Assembly (NCBI GenBank): GCA_947449125.1
Contig: CANFQR010000015.1
Coordinates: 1-13,602 of the forward strand
Direction: 5' to 3'
Origin: Bacteroidota bacterium
Lineage (GTDB): Bacteria > Bacteroidota > Bacteroidia > B-17B0 > Aurantibacillaceae
Length of the DNA: 13,602 nt
Below, one piece after another: positions 1 through 7,347 of this stretch; position 1 is the first letter of the stretch; every line of letters starts with the position of its first letter. Position numbers and translations under genes: made by a program. The notes under the pieces were generated by a model. It was not told the origin of the DNA. It made no database searches and saw nothing but the letters and a program-made list of their open reading frames with translations.

Positions 1-2
1 AC

Positions 3-569
3 CAAACCATACAAGAGTTTAATAGGCTGAGTTACATGCCCTTTGAAGCAATTTATACTCAGGCAGAGCAAAGCGACATGTTTAATAAATTTGATAAAGG
101 CATAATTAGTTCTGAAGAATTTTTTCTTGAAATACGTAAATACCTCCGTTACGAAGGGTCTGAAATTGAACTACTCAAAGCATGGAATGCCATGTTGCTG
201 GACGTTCCCGAAAAAAGATTAAATGCACTTGTAAAAACAAAACAAAACTACAATACTTTTTTACTGAGTAATACATGCGAGCCACATATTAACGCTTTTG
301 AACACGACCTCTATATAAAACATGGGGTAAAAAACTTTAATGATTATTTTGATGAAGTTTATTACTCTTGCAGAATAGGCATGAGAAAGCCAGATGCTGA
401 AATTTTTGAATTTGTCTTGGAAAAAAACAATCTAAACCCCAAAGAAACAGTTTTTATTGATGACTCTGTACAGCACGTTAAAGGTGCCGGAGCATGCGGC
501 ATTAATGCTTTTTTACTTCCAAAAAATGCTGAAATCGGTGAATTCTTAAAAGAATTAAACTTAATATAA
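3..569 (+). CDS. HAD-superfamily hydrolase (HAD-IA type phosphatase), 5' truncated
   Basis: The reading frame is open to the left edge of the window, so the gene starts upstream; the ATG at 36 lies inside the protein and should not be taken as the start. About 188 residues are visible, against roughly 200-210 for this family, so only the N-terminus with motif I (DxDxT) is missing. Visible motifs are: the helical cap region (FDKGIISSEEFF), motif II LLSNTC (the Ser), motif III RKPDAEIF (the Lys), and motif IV VFIDDS with its acidic pair. By family this is a cytoplasmic phosphatase for small phosphorylated metabolites using an Asp nucleophile; the substrate cannot be read from sequence. It converges on the esterase gene with 41 bases between the stops. 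The family is clear, the exact function is not. Confidence 0.86.
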   Translation, partial: QTIQEFNRLSYMPFEAIYTQAEQSDMFNKFDKGIISSEEFFLEIRKYLRYEGSEIELLKAWNAMLLDVPEKRLNALVKTKQNYNTFLLSNTCEPHINAFEHDLYIKHGVKNFNDYFDEVYYSCRIGMRKPDAEIFEFVLEKNNLNPKETVFIDDSVQHVKGAGACGINAFLLPKNAEIGEFLKELNLI

Positions 570-610
570 ACTGCAAAGGATAAGTTGCCGAAAAATCAAC
601 AAATTTTGTT

Positions 611-1378
611 TTAACTAACAAACTCTATTACAACATCAAAAAACTCTTTTGGTTTTTCTGCATGTATCCAGTGATTAGCATCTAAAATGGTTTTTAATGT
701 GATGTTAGGGAAATAATTTTTAAAATCTATTAAATCACTTTCATTTACATAATTTGATTTTTCTCCTCTAACAACTAGTGTAGATACAGCGCTTTTCCCC
801 TCAGGCAAAGCAACGCCCACATTATTAATATTTGCGCTAATAATCTTTAAATTAAATCGCCAATCCATAATGTTATTAGTTGCATCTTTCCAGTAAATGT
901 TTTTTAGTAAAAATTGTTTTGTTCCAAAATCGCTGATGTAATTATTTAGTATGGCTTCAGCCTCCTTTCGTGTTTTTACAATGTTAAAATCAACTGCGTT
1001 TAATGCTTCTAAAACTTCTGCGTGGTGAGGTTCATAATACCTCGGCGAAATGTCGGCAATTATTATTTTTGATGCTATTGCCGGAAATTTTAACTCGAAA
1101 AACATCACTGTTTTACCACCCATGCTATGACCAAGTAAAATTGGGTCTTTTAATTGATGCTCGTCAATAAACTCTTTTAAATCATCTGCCATTACATCAT
1201 AATTCCAGACATTACTGTGTGGCGAAAGGCCATGATTGCGCTGGTCTATTGTAAACACATGCATCCCTTTTTCAGAAAATGCTTTAGCTAATGAATTCCA
1301 ATTATCACTTTGTCCAAATAAACCATGTAAAATGATTAATGGTTTGCCTGCGCCAAACTCTCTATATGCTAGCTTCAT
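611..1378 (-). CDS. Alpha/beta-fold hydrolase, YbfF-like esterase
   Basis: A 255-residue single-domain alpha/beta hydrolase. It shows the oxyanion HG motif (LHGLFG, about 18-23), the IDQRNHG strand-loop (about 44-50), the nucleophile elbow GHSMGG with Ser85, and a C-terminal NHWIH segment with probable catalytic His236. In YbfF the catalytic acid follows strand 5; the equivalent here is probably Asp109 in IADISP. The family hydrolyses short acyl esters or thioesters in the cytoplasm, and the natural substrate is usually unknown. There is no signal peptide. Its ATG lies six bases after the pdxJ stop, so it is very probably the second gene of a pdxJ operon. A direct role in vitamin B6 metabolism would be a guess. 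Confidence 0.9.
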   Translation of the reverse strand: MKLAYREFGAGKPLIILHGLFGQSDNWNSLAKAFSEKGMHVFTIDQRNHGLSPHSNVWNYDVMADDLKEFIDEHQLKDPILLGHSMGGKTVMFFELKFPAIASKIIIADISPRYYEPHHAEVLEALNAVDFNIVKTRKEAEAILNNYISDFGTKQFLLKNIYWKDATNNIMDWRFNLKIISANINNVGVALPEGKSAVSTLVVRGEKSNYVNESDLIDFKNYFPNITLKTILDANHWIHAEKPKEFFDVVIEFVS

Positions 1379-1384
1379 GCCTGT

Positions 1385-2101
1385 TTATTTTAATTGCCTC
1401 AAATACATTTGCACAGTGTTTTCTAAACCCAAATACAATGCATCGCTTATTAAAGCGTGCCCTATAGAAACTTCAAGCAAATTAGGCACATGTTGTTTAA
1501 AATATTTTAGGTTTTCTAAATTCAAATCGTGGCCTGCATTAACGCCAATTCCTAAATTTTGGGCAAGTTTTGCTGCATTAATAAAGGGTTGTATCACGTT
1601 TTGTTTTTCGGTATAAAATAAACGCGCGTATGATTCAGTGTATAACTCTATTCTATCAGTACCTATATCCTTTGCCCCTTCTATCATTTTCAAATCAGCA
1701 TCTACAAAAATTGATGTACGAATATTGTTTTTTTTAAACAACAGAATAATTTCAGATAAATAATTTTTGTTTTTTATAGTATCCCAACCATGGTCGCTGG
1801 TTAATTGCCCTTGTGTGTCGGGTACTAAAGTTACCTGCTGTGGTTTTACTTCCAACACTAAGTCAATAAATTTTTGCTCAGTGGGATTGCCTTCAATATT
1901 AAACTCAGTTTTTAAAACAGCTTTTAAATTTCTAACATCGTTATAGGTTATGTGCCTCTCATCGGGTCTCGGATGCACAGTAATTCCATTCGCGCCGTAA
2001 GCCTCAATGTTTTTTGCAGCTAAAATTACATCTGGAGTATCACCTCCTCTTGCGTTTCGTAAAGTGGCTATTTTATTGATGTTTACACTTAATTTGGTCA
2101 T
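1385..2101 (-). CDS. pdxJ: Pyridoxine 5'-phosphate synthase PdxJ
   Basis: A 238-residue TIM-barrel enzyme of full family length. It condenses 1-deoxy-D-xylulose 5-phosphate with 3-amino-2-oxopropyl phosphate to pyridoxine 5'-phosphate, the ring-closing step of the DXP-dependent vitamin B6 pathway, in the cytoplasm. Diagnostic segments are LSVNINKIATLRNARG at the N-terminus, TVHPRPDERHI (His43, Arg45, Arg49, His50), NIEGNPT with catalytic Glu70, VPDTQGQLTSDHGW, VNAGHDLN with His191 (counterpart of E. coli His193), and the phosphate-binding IGHALISDAL near 213-222. It is first in a leftward pair with the esterase and diverges from the CBS-domain gene, with 81 bases between the two ATGs. I see no strong promoter on this strand; a TAGTTTTA sequence is only a partial -7 match. 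Confidence 0.98.
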   Translation of the reverse strand: MTKLSVNINKIATLRNARGGDTPDVILAAKNIEAYGANGITVHPRPDERHITYNDVRNLKAVLKTEFNIEGNPTEQKFIDLVLEVKPQQVTLVPDTQGQLTSDHGWDTIKNKNYLSEIILLFKKNNIRTSIFVDADLKMIEGAKDIGTDRIELYTESYARLFYTEKQNVIQPFINAAKLAQNLGIGVNAGHDLNLENLKYFKQHVPNLLEVSIGHALISDALYLGLENTVQMYLRQLK

Positions 2102-2162
2102 TTAATCTGATTTAAATTTTGTTAGTTTTTCTTAAAACTACAATAAAACTAATTAAATTATA

Positions 2163-2170
2163 TAAATTTG
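2163..2170 (+). promoter_or_regulatory. Bacteroidota -7 box for the CBS-domain gene
   Basis: TAAATTTG matches the Bacteroidota -7 consensus TAnnTTTG and ends 12 bases before the ATG at 2183. No clear -33 TTG/TTTG sits 19-21 bases upstream, so only half of the promoter is supported. The box supports the choice of the ATG over the upstream TTG as start codon. Confidence 0.4.
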
Positions 2171-2182
2171 AGAAAGAAAAAA

Positions 2183-2845
2183 ATGCTGGTAATTGATTTA
2201 ATAACTGACGAAATTCCTCCCCTTAAAACAACAGATACTGTTGCGCTTGCCTTAGATTGGATGGAGCAATTTAAAGTATCGCACTTGCCGGTTGTTAAAA
2301 ATCGCGAATTAGTTGGGCTTGTTTCAGAAGCAGACTTGATAGATTATAATCACCCTGAAGAAGAAATTGAAAAAAGCAAACTGCATTTAATGCGCTCTGC
2401 AATTCATGTTCATCAGCACACCTACGAACTGGTAAAATTAATGAGCAGTTTAAATTTAACGCTGATTCCTGTTTTAGATGACGATGAAAAATATAAAGGT
2501 TGCATAACCTTGAAAGGAATTGTGCAAAATTTAAGCACTATGATTTCTGTTCAAAACCCTGGAGGTGTTATTGTGCTTGAACTTAATCAAAATGATTACT
2601 CTGTTACTCAAATTGGAAATATAATTGAAAGTAACGACGCAAAAATTTTAAGCTTGCATGTGTCGTCGCAACCTGACAGTATGAAATTGGAAGTAACTAT
2701 TAAAGTTAACCGCGAAGATTTATCAGGCATAATACAAACGTTTAATCGCTATAATTATAGTATTAAAGCCACCTACAGCCATAGTGATTATGAAACAGGC
2801 ATAAAAGATCGCTTAAATGAATTTCTTCATTTCTTAAATATTTAA
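2183..2845 (+). CDS. Two-CBS-domain protein with ACT-like C-terminal domain
   Basis: I place the start at the ATG at 2183 (220 residues). An in-frame TTG at 2168 exists but lies inside a consensus -7 promoter box. Residues about 1-60 and 65-120 are two CBS repeats, seen in VSHLPVVKNRELVGLVSEADL and LTLIPVLDDDEKYKGCITL, which normally form an adenine-nucleotide-binding Bateman module. Residues about 126-200 look like an ACT-type ligand-binding fold (beta strand GGVIVLEL, then helix, then strand). There is no enzymatic domain or membrane segment, so it is probably a cytoplasmic sensor or regulator. In many Bacteroidota, as I recall, this gene sits between pdxJ and nadK; here nadK is absent and truB follows on the other strand. 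The function is unknown. Confidence 0.87.
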   Translation: MLVIDLITDEIPPLKTTDTVALALDWMEQFKVSHLPVVKNRELVGLVSEADLIDYNHPEEEIEKSKLHLMRSAIHVHQHTYELVKLMSSLNLTLIPVLDDDEKYKGCITLKGIVQNLSTMISVQNPGGVIVLELNQNDYSVTQIGNIIESNDAKILSLHVSSQPDSMKLEVTIKVNREDLSGIIQTFNRYNYSIKATYSHSDYETGIKDRLNEFLHFLNI

Positions 2846-2855
2846 TTACTCTGAA

Positions 2856-3566
2856 TTATTCTTGAATTTTTAATTTATCTGCAAACTCTTGTGGGGTTTG
2901 TGCTTCGCTCAATTTAAAGTTTCCAATTCTGGTTCTGCAAAGTTTTATTAAGTAAGCTCCACTGTTTAATGCTAAACCAAAATCTCTGGCAATGCTTCTT
3001 ATGTAGGTACCTTTACTACATACAATTCTAAAACTAACTTCGGGTAAATTAATAGTTGTTATTTCAAATTCTTTGATTTCAATTTCTCGCGATTTTATTT
3101 CAACCTCCTCTCCTGCCCTTGCTAATTCGTAAGCGCGTTTGCCATTAATCATAACAGCGCTAAAAATAGGAGGCACCTGTTGTTGCACACCAGTAAACTC
3201 TTTAGCTGTATTTAAAATATCATTTTGGGTAATGTGCTCAACAGGGTATGTTTTATCAACTTCCTTTTCAAGGTCAAAACAAGGTGTTGTAGCCCCTAAA
3301 AAAAAAGTGCCGGTATATTCTTTTTCCTGACCCATTAATTCATTAATGGTTTTAGTTTTTTTACCGGTACAAACAATTAACAAACCCGTTGCCAGAGGGT
3401 CTAAGGTACCTGCATGTCCAATTTTTGGTTTTACCTTTTTACCTTCAACTAAAAACGATGGATGTTGCTTTATGGCATGTTTTAATTTATTTACCGCCTG
3501 AAAACTGCTCCAGGTATATGGCTTATTAATTAATAAAACCTCGCCGGTATAAAAATTATAACTCAT
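2856..3566 (-). CDS. truB: tRNA pseudouridine(55) synthase TruB
   Basis: A 236-residue pseudouridine synthase that isomerises U55 in the T-loop of tRNAs. The catalytic motif is [12 protein letters not shown] with nucleophile Asp56. Other family segments are [11 protein letters not shown] near the N-terminus, [20 protein letters not shown] (about 131-150) and [15 protein letters not shown] (183-197). At 236 residues it lacks the C-terminal PUA domain of E. coli TruB (314 residues), which is common for short bacterial TruB proteins. It is the last gene of a leftward nfu-metF-truB run, 78 bases after the metF stop, so a promoter of its own is possible. Its stop lies 10 bases from the stop of the convergent CBS gene. 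Confidence 0.98.
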   Translation of the reverse strand: MSYNFYTGEVLLINKPYTWSSFQAVNKLKHAIKQHPSFLVEGKKVKPKIGHAGTLDPLATGLLIVCTGKKTKTINELMGQEKEYTGTFFLGATTPCFDLEKEVDKTYPVEHITQNDILNTAKEFTGVQQQVPPIFSAVMINGKRAYELARAGEEVEIKSREIEIKEFEITTINLPEVSFRIVCSKGTYIRSIARDFGLALNSGAYLIKLCRTRIGNFKLSEAQTPQEFADKLKIQE

Positions 3567-3644
3567 TTTTTATTGTAAGGAAAAGAAAAAAATACGTGAT
3601 TTATAAAATTCACTTATGATGGTAAGTTTATACTATACAAAAAA

Positions 3645-4598
3645 TTAAAACACTTCGCGGGCCACACTTTTGGTTGCTTCTGAAGTGCCCATAGTGTAGA
3701 AATGTAAACATGGTACATTAGCTTTAATTAATTCTTTGCTTTGCTGAATACACCATTTTATTCCAACTTCTTTAATTTGTTTATCATCCTTACATTTTTC
3801 CAGTTCCTCGTAAAACGGCTGAGGAATATCAATATGAAAGATTTTTGGTAAAGTTGTTATTTGCTTTTTACTGCTTAAAATCTTTAAACCCGGAATAATT
3901 GGCACGTTAATTCCGTTTTCACGACACAATTTTACAAATTCAAAATATTTATTATTGTCAAAAAACATTTGTGTAACAACATACTCCGCCCCAGCGTCAA
4001 CTTTAGCTTTTAAATATTTTAAATCGCTAATCATATTTGGAGCTTCGAAATGTTTTTCCGGATAACCTGCTATACCAATACAAAAATTTGTCGGGGCAGC
4101 ATCTTTCATTTCTTCATCTAAATACTGCGCCTTATTCATCTCTGCAATTTGTTTTACTAAATCCAATGCATAAGGGTGTCCTCCTGGTTCGGGTACAAAA
4201 GCTGGTTCAGTTTTTATACTGTCTCCGCGAAGCACCAACACATTATCAACTCCTAAAAATTGTAAATCTATTAAAGCATTTTCTGTTTCCTCTCTTGTGA
4301 AACCGCCACATATAATATGCGGAACAGCTTCTACATCATACTTATTCATGATTGCCGCACAAATACCAACCGTTCCGGGGCGCTTACGTATACTCACTTT
4401 TTCTAAATAACCACCTTCTCTTTTCTTATAAATATATTCTTCGCGGTGGTAAGTAACATCTACGAAGGCCGGTTTAAATTCCATTAAAGGATCAATGCCA
4501 TCAAAAATACTTTGTATGCTTTTACCTTTTAAAGGAGGTAAAATTTCTATAGAAAATAATGTTTTTTTGCTTTGAGAAAGCTTTTGAGTTAACTTCAT
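3645..4598 (-). CDS. metF: 5,10-methylenetetrahydrofolate reductase MetF
   Basis: A 317-residue flavoprotein with a TIM-barrel fold that reduces methylenetetrahydrofolate to 5-methyltetrahydrofolate for methionine synthesis. I chose the ATG at 4598; an in-frame ATG at 4658 would overlap the nfu coding region by 59 bases and adds a Lys-rich extension not typical of the family. Recognisable segments are FSIEILPP with Glu18 (counterpart of the catalytic Glu28 of E. coli), VDVTYH (47-51), HIICGGFTREET, VLRGD (122-126), GIAGYPEKH (175-183), TQMFFD (209-214, folate and NADH binding in homologues) and PGLKIL. The start follows the nfu stop by one base, so the two genes are almost certainly co-transcribed. 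No methionine synthase gene is nearby. Confidence 0.97.
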   Translation of the reverse strand: MKLTQKLSQSKKTLFSIEILPPLKGKSIQSIFDGIDPLMEFKPAFVDVTYHREEYIYKKREGGYLEKVSIRKRPGTVGICAAIMNKYDVEAVPHIICGGFTREETENALIDLQFLGVDNVLVLRGDSIKTEPAFVPEPGGHPYALDLVKQIAEMNKAQYLDEEMKDAAPTNFCIGIAGYPEKHFEAPNMISDLKYLKAKVDAGAEYVVTQMFFDNNKYFEFVKLCRENGINVPIIPGLKILSSKKQITTLPKIFHIDIPQPFYEELEKCKDDKQIKEVGIKWCIQQSKELIKANVPCLHFYTMGTSEATKSVAREVF

Positions 4599-4599
4599 A

Positions 4600-4833
4600 T
4601 TAATTAACGGAAATAATTTCTTTAATTTCTGGGACTGCACGTTTAATCGTTTCTTCAATACCTGCCTTCATTGTCATGTGGCTCATATTACAAGTTTTGC
4701 AAGCGCCTTTCAGTTCTAATTTTAATACACTCTCATTTGTTATTTCAACAACCTCCACATTTCCTCCATCAGCTAACAGATAAGGTCTTATAGAATCAAG
4801 GGCATCTTCAACTTTTCTATACAACGTTTCCAT
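4600..4833 (-). CDS. NifU C-terminal-domain (Nfu-type) Fe-S cluster carrier
   Basis: A 77-residue protein made only of the NifU C-terminal domain. It shows VEDALDSIRPYLLADGGNV (8-26) and the cluster-binding Cys-x-x-Cys, CKTC, at Cys45 and Cys48, followed by the helix that ends the fold. Proteins of this size bind a [4Fe-4S] cluster at a dimer interface and deliver it to client apoproteins in the cytoplasm. It is the first gene of the nfu-metF-truB run and has a good promoter directly upstream. MetF and TruB are not Fe-S proteins, so the pairing does not reveal a client. Family assignment is firm; the specific client is not known. Confidence 0.95.
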   Translation of the reverse strand: METLYRKVEDALDSIRPYLLADGGNVEVVEITNESVLKLELKGACKTCNMSHMTMKAGIEETIKRAVPEIKEIISVN

Positions 4834-4849
4834 AATTTATATTTAATAG

Positions 4850-4880
4850 CAAAGATACAAGTATAGGGGTACAAACCAAA
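4850..4880 (-). promoter_or_regulatory. Promoter of the nfu-metF-truB operon
   Basis: Read on the minus strand, TTTG (4880-4877) is followed after 19 bases by TATCTTTG (4857-4850). This fits the Bacteroidota consensus TTTG, 19-21 bases, TAnnTTTG. The -7 box ends 16 bases before the nfu ATG, so the predicted transcript has a very short leader. This is the best promoter match in the window. Confidence 0.6.
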
Positions 4881-4931
4881 TACAAATCATACTATTGAAA
4901 TTGAGACCAAGTACAAATTTTTACATTTGGT
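4875..4931. repeat. Repeated ACCAARTACAAAT elements in the nfu/rlmB divergent region
   Basis: ACCAAATACAAAT (4875-4887) recurs as ACCAAGTACAAAT (4906-4918), 12 of 13 identical and 31 bases apart. The second copy also forms an imperfect inverted repeat with TTTACATTTGGT (4920-4931), matching at 9 of 12 positions. The copies overlap or flank promoter boxes of both divergent genes. They could be binding sites for a regulator or just drift in AT-rich DNA. Confidence 0.4.
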
Positions 4932-4947
4932 AAATGCGTTAAATTTG
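4901..4947 (+). promoter_or_regulatory. Candidate promoter(s) of rlmB
   Basis: Two consensus -7 boxes lie on the plus strand: TACATTTG (4922-4929) and TAAATTTG (4940-4947). The first has a TTG at 4901-4903 with an 18-base spacer, one short of the usual range. The second has no clear -33 partner. Either would place transcription start between about 4935 and 4955, which favours the ATG at 4963 as the rlmB start. Confidence 0.45.
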
Positions 4948-4962
4948 ATGTACTTTGTTTTA

Positions 4963-5697
4963 ATGGAAGATGGCAATTTAATATTTGGAACAAGGGCTGT
5001 AATAGAAGCTCTGCAGGCAGGAAAAGATATAGAAAAAATATTACTTCAAAAGGGGTTATCTAACGAATTATATCATCAGTTGCGACAAGCATTGCAGGGG
5101 AAAACGGTGCCTTTTCAATTTGTTCCGCCCGAAAAATTAAAAAGAATAACAGATAAAAATCACCAAGGTGTTGTTGCTTACCTAACCGAAATAACCTATT
5201 ACAGCACTGAAGAATTATTAACCGGCGTTTTTGAAAAAGGAAAAACACCATTGGTTTTAATTTTAGATCGTATTACCGATGTTCGTAATTTTGGTGCCAT
5301 TACTCGCGGAGCAGAATGTGCAGGGGTTGATTTTATAATAATTCCAAGCAGAGGTGCGGCACAGATAAACGGTGATGCTATTAAAACAAGTGCCGGCGCG
5401 TTACACAGACTAAAAGTTTGCCGCGAAGATAACCTAAAAACAATTATTGAATTTCTTAAAGAAAGTGGTTTGCAAATTATTGCCTGCCACGAAAAAACAG
5501 ATAATTTAATTTACGATGCCGATTTTACAAAACCAACAGCGGTAATTATGGGTAGCGAAGAAAACGGAATAAGTAATGAATATTTGAAACGGAGCGATAT
5601 GCAAGTTAAAATTCCTATGACAGGTAAAATAGCCTCGCTAAATGTATCGGTAGCTGCAGGTATTGTTTTATTTGAAGCTGTAAAACAACGCTTATAA
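4963..5697 (+). CDS. rlmB: 23S rRNA (guanosine(2251)-2'-O)-methyltransferase RlmB (TrmH/SpoU family)
   Basis: A 244-residue SPOUT methyltransferase that methylates the 2'-O of G2251 in the peptidyl-transferase P-loop of 23S rRNA using SAM. I start it at the ATG at 4963, where MEDGNLIFGTRAVIEAL aligns with the family N-terminus; the open frame upstream overlaps promoter boxes. Residues about 5-80 are the L30e-like RNA-binding domain. The knotted catalytic domain has motif 1 RNFGAITRGAECAG with Asn109 and Arg115, motif 2 IMGSEENGIS (195-204) and motif 3 MTGKIASLNVSVAAG (219-233). A different 2'-O target in rRNA or tRNA cannot be excluded, but length and the FGxRAVxEA start favour RlmB. Its stop overlaps the next gene's ATG by one base. 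Confidence 0.94.
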   Translation: MEDGNLIFGTRAVIEALQAGKDIEKILLQKGLSNELYHQLRQALQGKTVPFQFVPPEKLKRITDKNHQGVVAYLTEITYYSTEELLTGVFEKGKTPLVLILDRITDVRNFGAITRGAECAGVDFIIIPSRGAAQINGDAIKTSAGALHRLKVCREDNLKTIIEFLKESGLQIIACHEKTDNLIYDADFTKPTAVIMGSEENGISNEYLKRSDMQVKIPMTGKIASLNVSVAAGIVLFEAVKQRL

Positions 5698-6527
5698 TGA
5701 CAATAATTTTTGGTACAATTTTAAAAATTCTGAATTTTATAATTTACTCTAATCTATTTATTGCTGCTTGTGTGGCTATTTTTACACTGCAAACTGCTTA
5801 TATTTTTACTGAAACAAGCCAAGATATCTTTTTGTTTGTTATTCCTAACTTTATTTCAACGTTTGTATTGTATAACATACAAAGGCTTTATTTTTCAACG
5901 AAATACCCCGAAAACAAAAAGTACGGCTGGTATGCAAAAAATAAACGCTTGCTATTTACCTTAATAATTCTATTAATAATTTCTGTGTTTGATGTTTTAT
6001 TAAAGTTTTTTTTAACCAATATAACCACGTTAATAATCTATTTTATATTTTCACTTTTAAGCTTATCGTATTTTTTACCTCCACTTCGGTTAAGAAAATT
6101 TGGATTTTTTAAGCCCTTCATTATATCACTTACATTAGTTTGGATTGCTATTGTTTTACCCCTTTTAAACAACTTAAATTATAGCATTCTCATTTACATT
6201 ATTTCGCAATTTTTATTTATTGCAGCGCTTTGTATTATGTTTGATATAAGAGATAGAGAAACAGATAAAGAAATGAACATTACTACCATTCCAGTAAAAA
6301 CTGGGGTTTTAAATTCAAAAATATTTATTCTTATTTTGGTGGCTTTATATTTTATGTCAGGATTTTTTTGGCCAATTAAAAATTCTGTTATTATTACAAG
6401 TATTATTTCTTTTGCTTTAATACTATTAACTCTATTTTCAAAACCCTCACGACACAATTATTTTTACTTATTCCTTGTAGACGGAACCATTATTTTACAA
6501 TTTATCACGCTAAGATTTTTTAGTTAA
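5697..6527 (+). CDS. UbiA-superfamily-like polytopic membrane protein lacking Asp motif 1
   Basis: A 276-residue, strongly hydrophobic protein with about eight or nine membrane segments (roughly 10-36, 44-65, 86-103, 108-127, 138-156, 163-182, 207-225, 230-247, 255-272). The segment at 182-202 (FDIRDRETDKE followed by NITTIPVKTG) matches the second Asp-rich motif of UbiA prenyltransferases, with Asp183, Asp186 and Asp190. In true UbiA enzymes the first motif, NDxxDxxxD, binds Mg-diphosphate; the equivalent place here reads LYNIQRLYF (58-66), with the Asn60 but no Asp. So the fold looks like UbiA, but prenyltransferase activity is doubtful. Its ATG overlaps the rlmB stop (TAATG), implying translational coupling. 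It converges on the next hydrolase with 4 bases between stops. The function is unknown. Confidence 0.72.
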   Translation: MTIIFGTILKILNFIIYSNLFIAACVAIFTLQTAYIFTETSQDIFLFVIPNFISTFVLYNIQRLYFSTKYPENKKYGWYAKNKRLLFTLIILLIISVFDVLLKFFLTNITTLIIYFIFSLLSLSYFLPPLRLRKFGFFKPFIISLTLVWIAIVLPLLNNLNYSILIYIISQFLFIAALCIMFDIRDRETDKEMNITTIPVKTGVLNSKIFILILVALYFMSGFFWPIKNSVIITSIISFALILLTLFSKPSRHNYFYLFLVDGTIILQFITLRFFS

Positions 6528-6531
6528 AACA

Positions 6532-7326
6532 TCAATAGCATTTTCTCAAAAATTTTCGAATAGCTTTAATACTTACTTGAGTAGATTCAAGAAAACCAAA
6601 ATGCCCGTCGTGTTCTAAATACAATATTGTCTTGTTTTTTATTAGTTGAGATTGCTCCAATAACTGATCATAAGGCAAAACATTATCTAACTCTCCAATT
6701 ACCATCATTATAGGATAATTTACCAAACCAAGAATAATATCCCGCCTTGGTCTGTCTCGCATTCCGTGCAAGGCAGCAATTATTCCTTTTTTACCAGTTT
6801 GTTTTGCAATTGACAACGCAAACGAAATTTCATTTTTTAAATACTTTAAGTTTTTTGAAGCAAATAAATTTTTTATGGTTGATTTAGTATAAATGCCCCG
6901 GTTAGCTTTAACTGCCTGAATTGCGCGCAGCCTGTCTTTTTTCTTTTCATCAGAATCTGCATAAGCGGTACTATGGTATAAACACAATCCTTTTAAATGG
7001 TCAGGAAACAAATCGGCAAAAGCCAAACCAACATATCCACCCATACTATGACCAATAATAATGTATTTTTTTAATCTCAAAGAATCTAAAACCGATTTAA
7101 CACACTTGGCCATTAAATCCATACTATGCGCATAACCTAAACACTCTGTGTTTCCATGGCCGGGCAAATCAATAGCAATTACCCTATAAGATGTTGATAA
7201 ATTATTAATCGTTTGTTCCCAAATTTTGTGTGAGCCTAAAAAACCATGAAGTAAAACCACAGCTTTACCTTTGCCACTATCGCTAAAAGTTACCTTTTCA
7301 TTTTTGTAATTAACCGATTTAATCAT
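6532..7326 (-). CDS. Alpha/beta-fold hydrolase
   Basis: A 264-residue alpha/beta hydrolase with a complete catalytic triad: Ser94 in GHSMGG, Asp214 in GELDNVLP, His242 in HDGHFGF. The oxyanion segment LLHGFLGS is at 25-32 and AIDLPGHG at 51-58. Residues about 120-200 form a helical lid (basic and Lys/Arg rich, with EKKKDRLRA near 127-135) that would determine the substrate. There is no signal peptide, so it is cytoplasmic. It resembles MenH/BioH/haloperoxidase-type esterases, but nothing in the sequence or neighbours identifies the substrate. It is a single-gene unit, divergent from feoA and convergent with the UbiA-like gene. It is related only distantly to the esterase at 611-1378. Confidence 0.92.
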   Translation of the reverse strand: MIKSVNYKNEKVTFSDSGKGKAVVLLHGFLGSHKIWEQTINNLSTSYRVIAIDLPGHGNTECLGYAHSMDLMAKCVKSVLDSLRLKKYIIIGHSMGGYVGLAFADLFPDHLKGLCLYHSTAYADSDEKKKDRLRAIQAVKANRGIYTKSTIKNLFASKNLKYLKNEISFALSIAKQTGKKGIIAALHGMRDRPRRDIILGLVNYPIMMVIGELDNVLPYDQLLEQSQLIKNKTILYLEHDGHFGFLESTQVSIKAIRKFLRKCY

Positions 7327-7339
7327 AATTTACTCCAAA

Positions 7340-7347
7340 CAAATTTA
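7340..7347 (-). promoter_or_regulatory. -7-like box for the alpha/beta hydrolase gene
   Basis: On the minus strand TAAATTTG (7347-7340) matches TAnnTTTG and ends 13 bases before the ATG at 7326. No good -33 element is visible at 19-21 bases, so support is partial. Confidence 0.35.

Noticed and set aside
36..38. ATG as start of the HAD phosphatase
   Set aside because: The frame stays open to the window edge and the upstream residues fit the family cap region, so the gene is truncated on the left.
570..610. AACAAA/TTTGTT inverted repeat between the HAD and esterase genes
   Set aside because: AT-only short stem without a proper T tract; could be chance.
3567..3644. GTGA/TCAC inverted repeat between metF and truB
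   Set aside because: Four paired bases interrupted by mismatches in AT-rich DNA; not better than chance.
4599..4658. Longer metF start at 4658
   Set aside because: It would overlap the nfu coding region and adds a basic extension outside the family alignment; the ATG at 4598 directly follows the nfu stop.
4927..4962. Upstream start for rlmB (TTG at 4927 or ATG at 4948)
   Set aside because: These residues overlap two -7 promoter boxes and do not match the family N-terminus, which begins at 4963.
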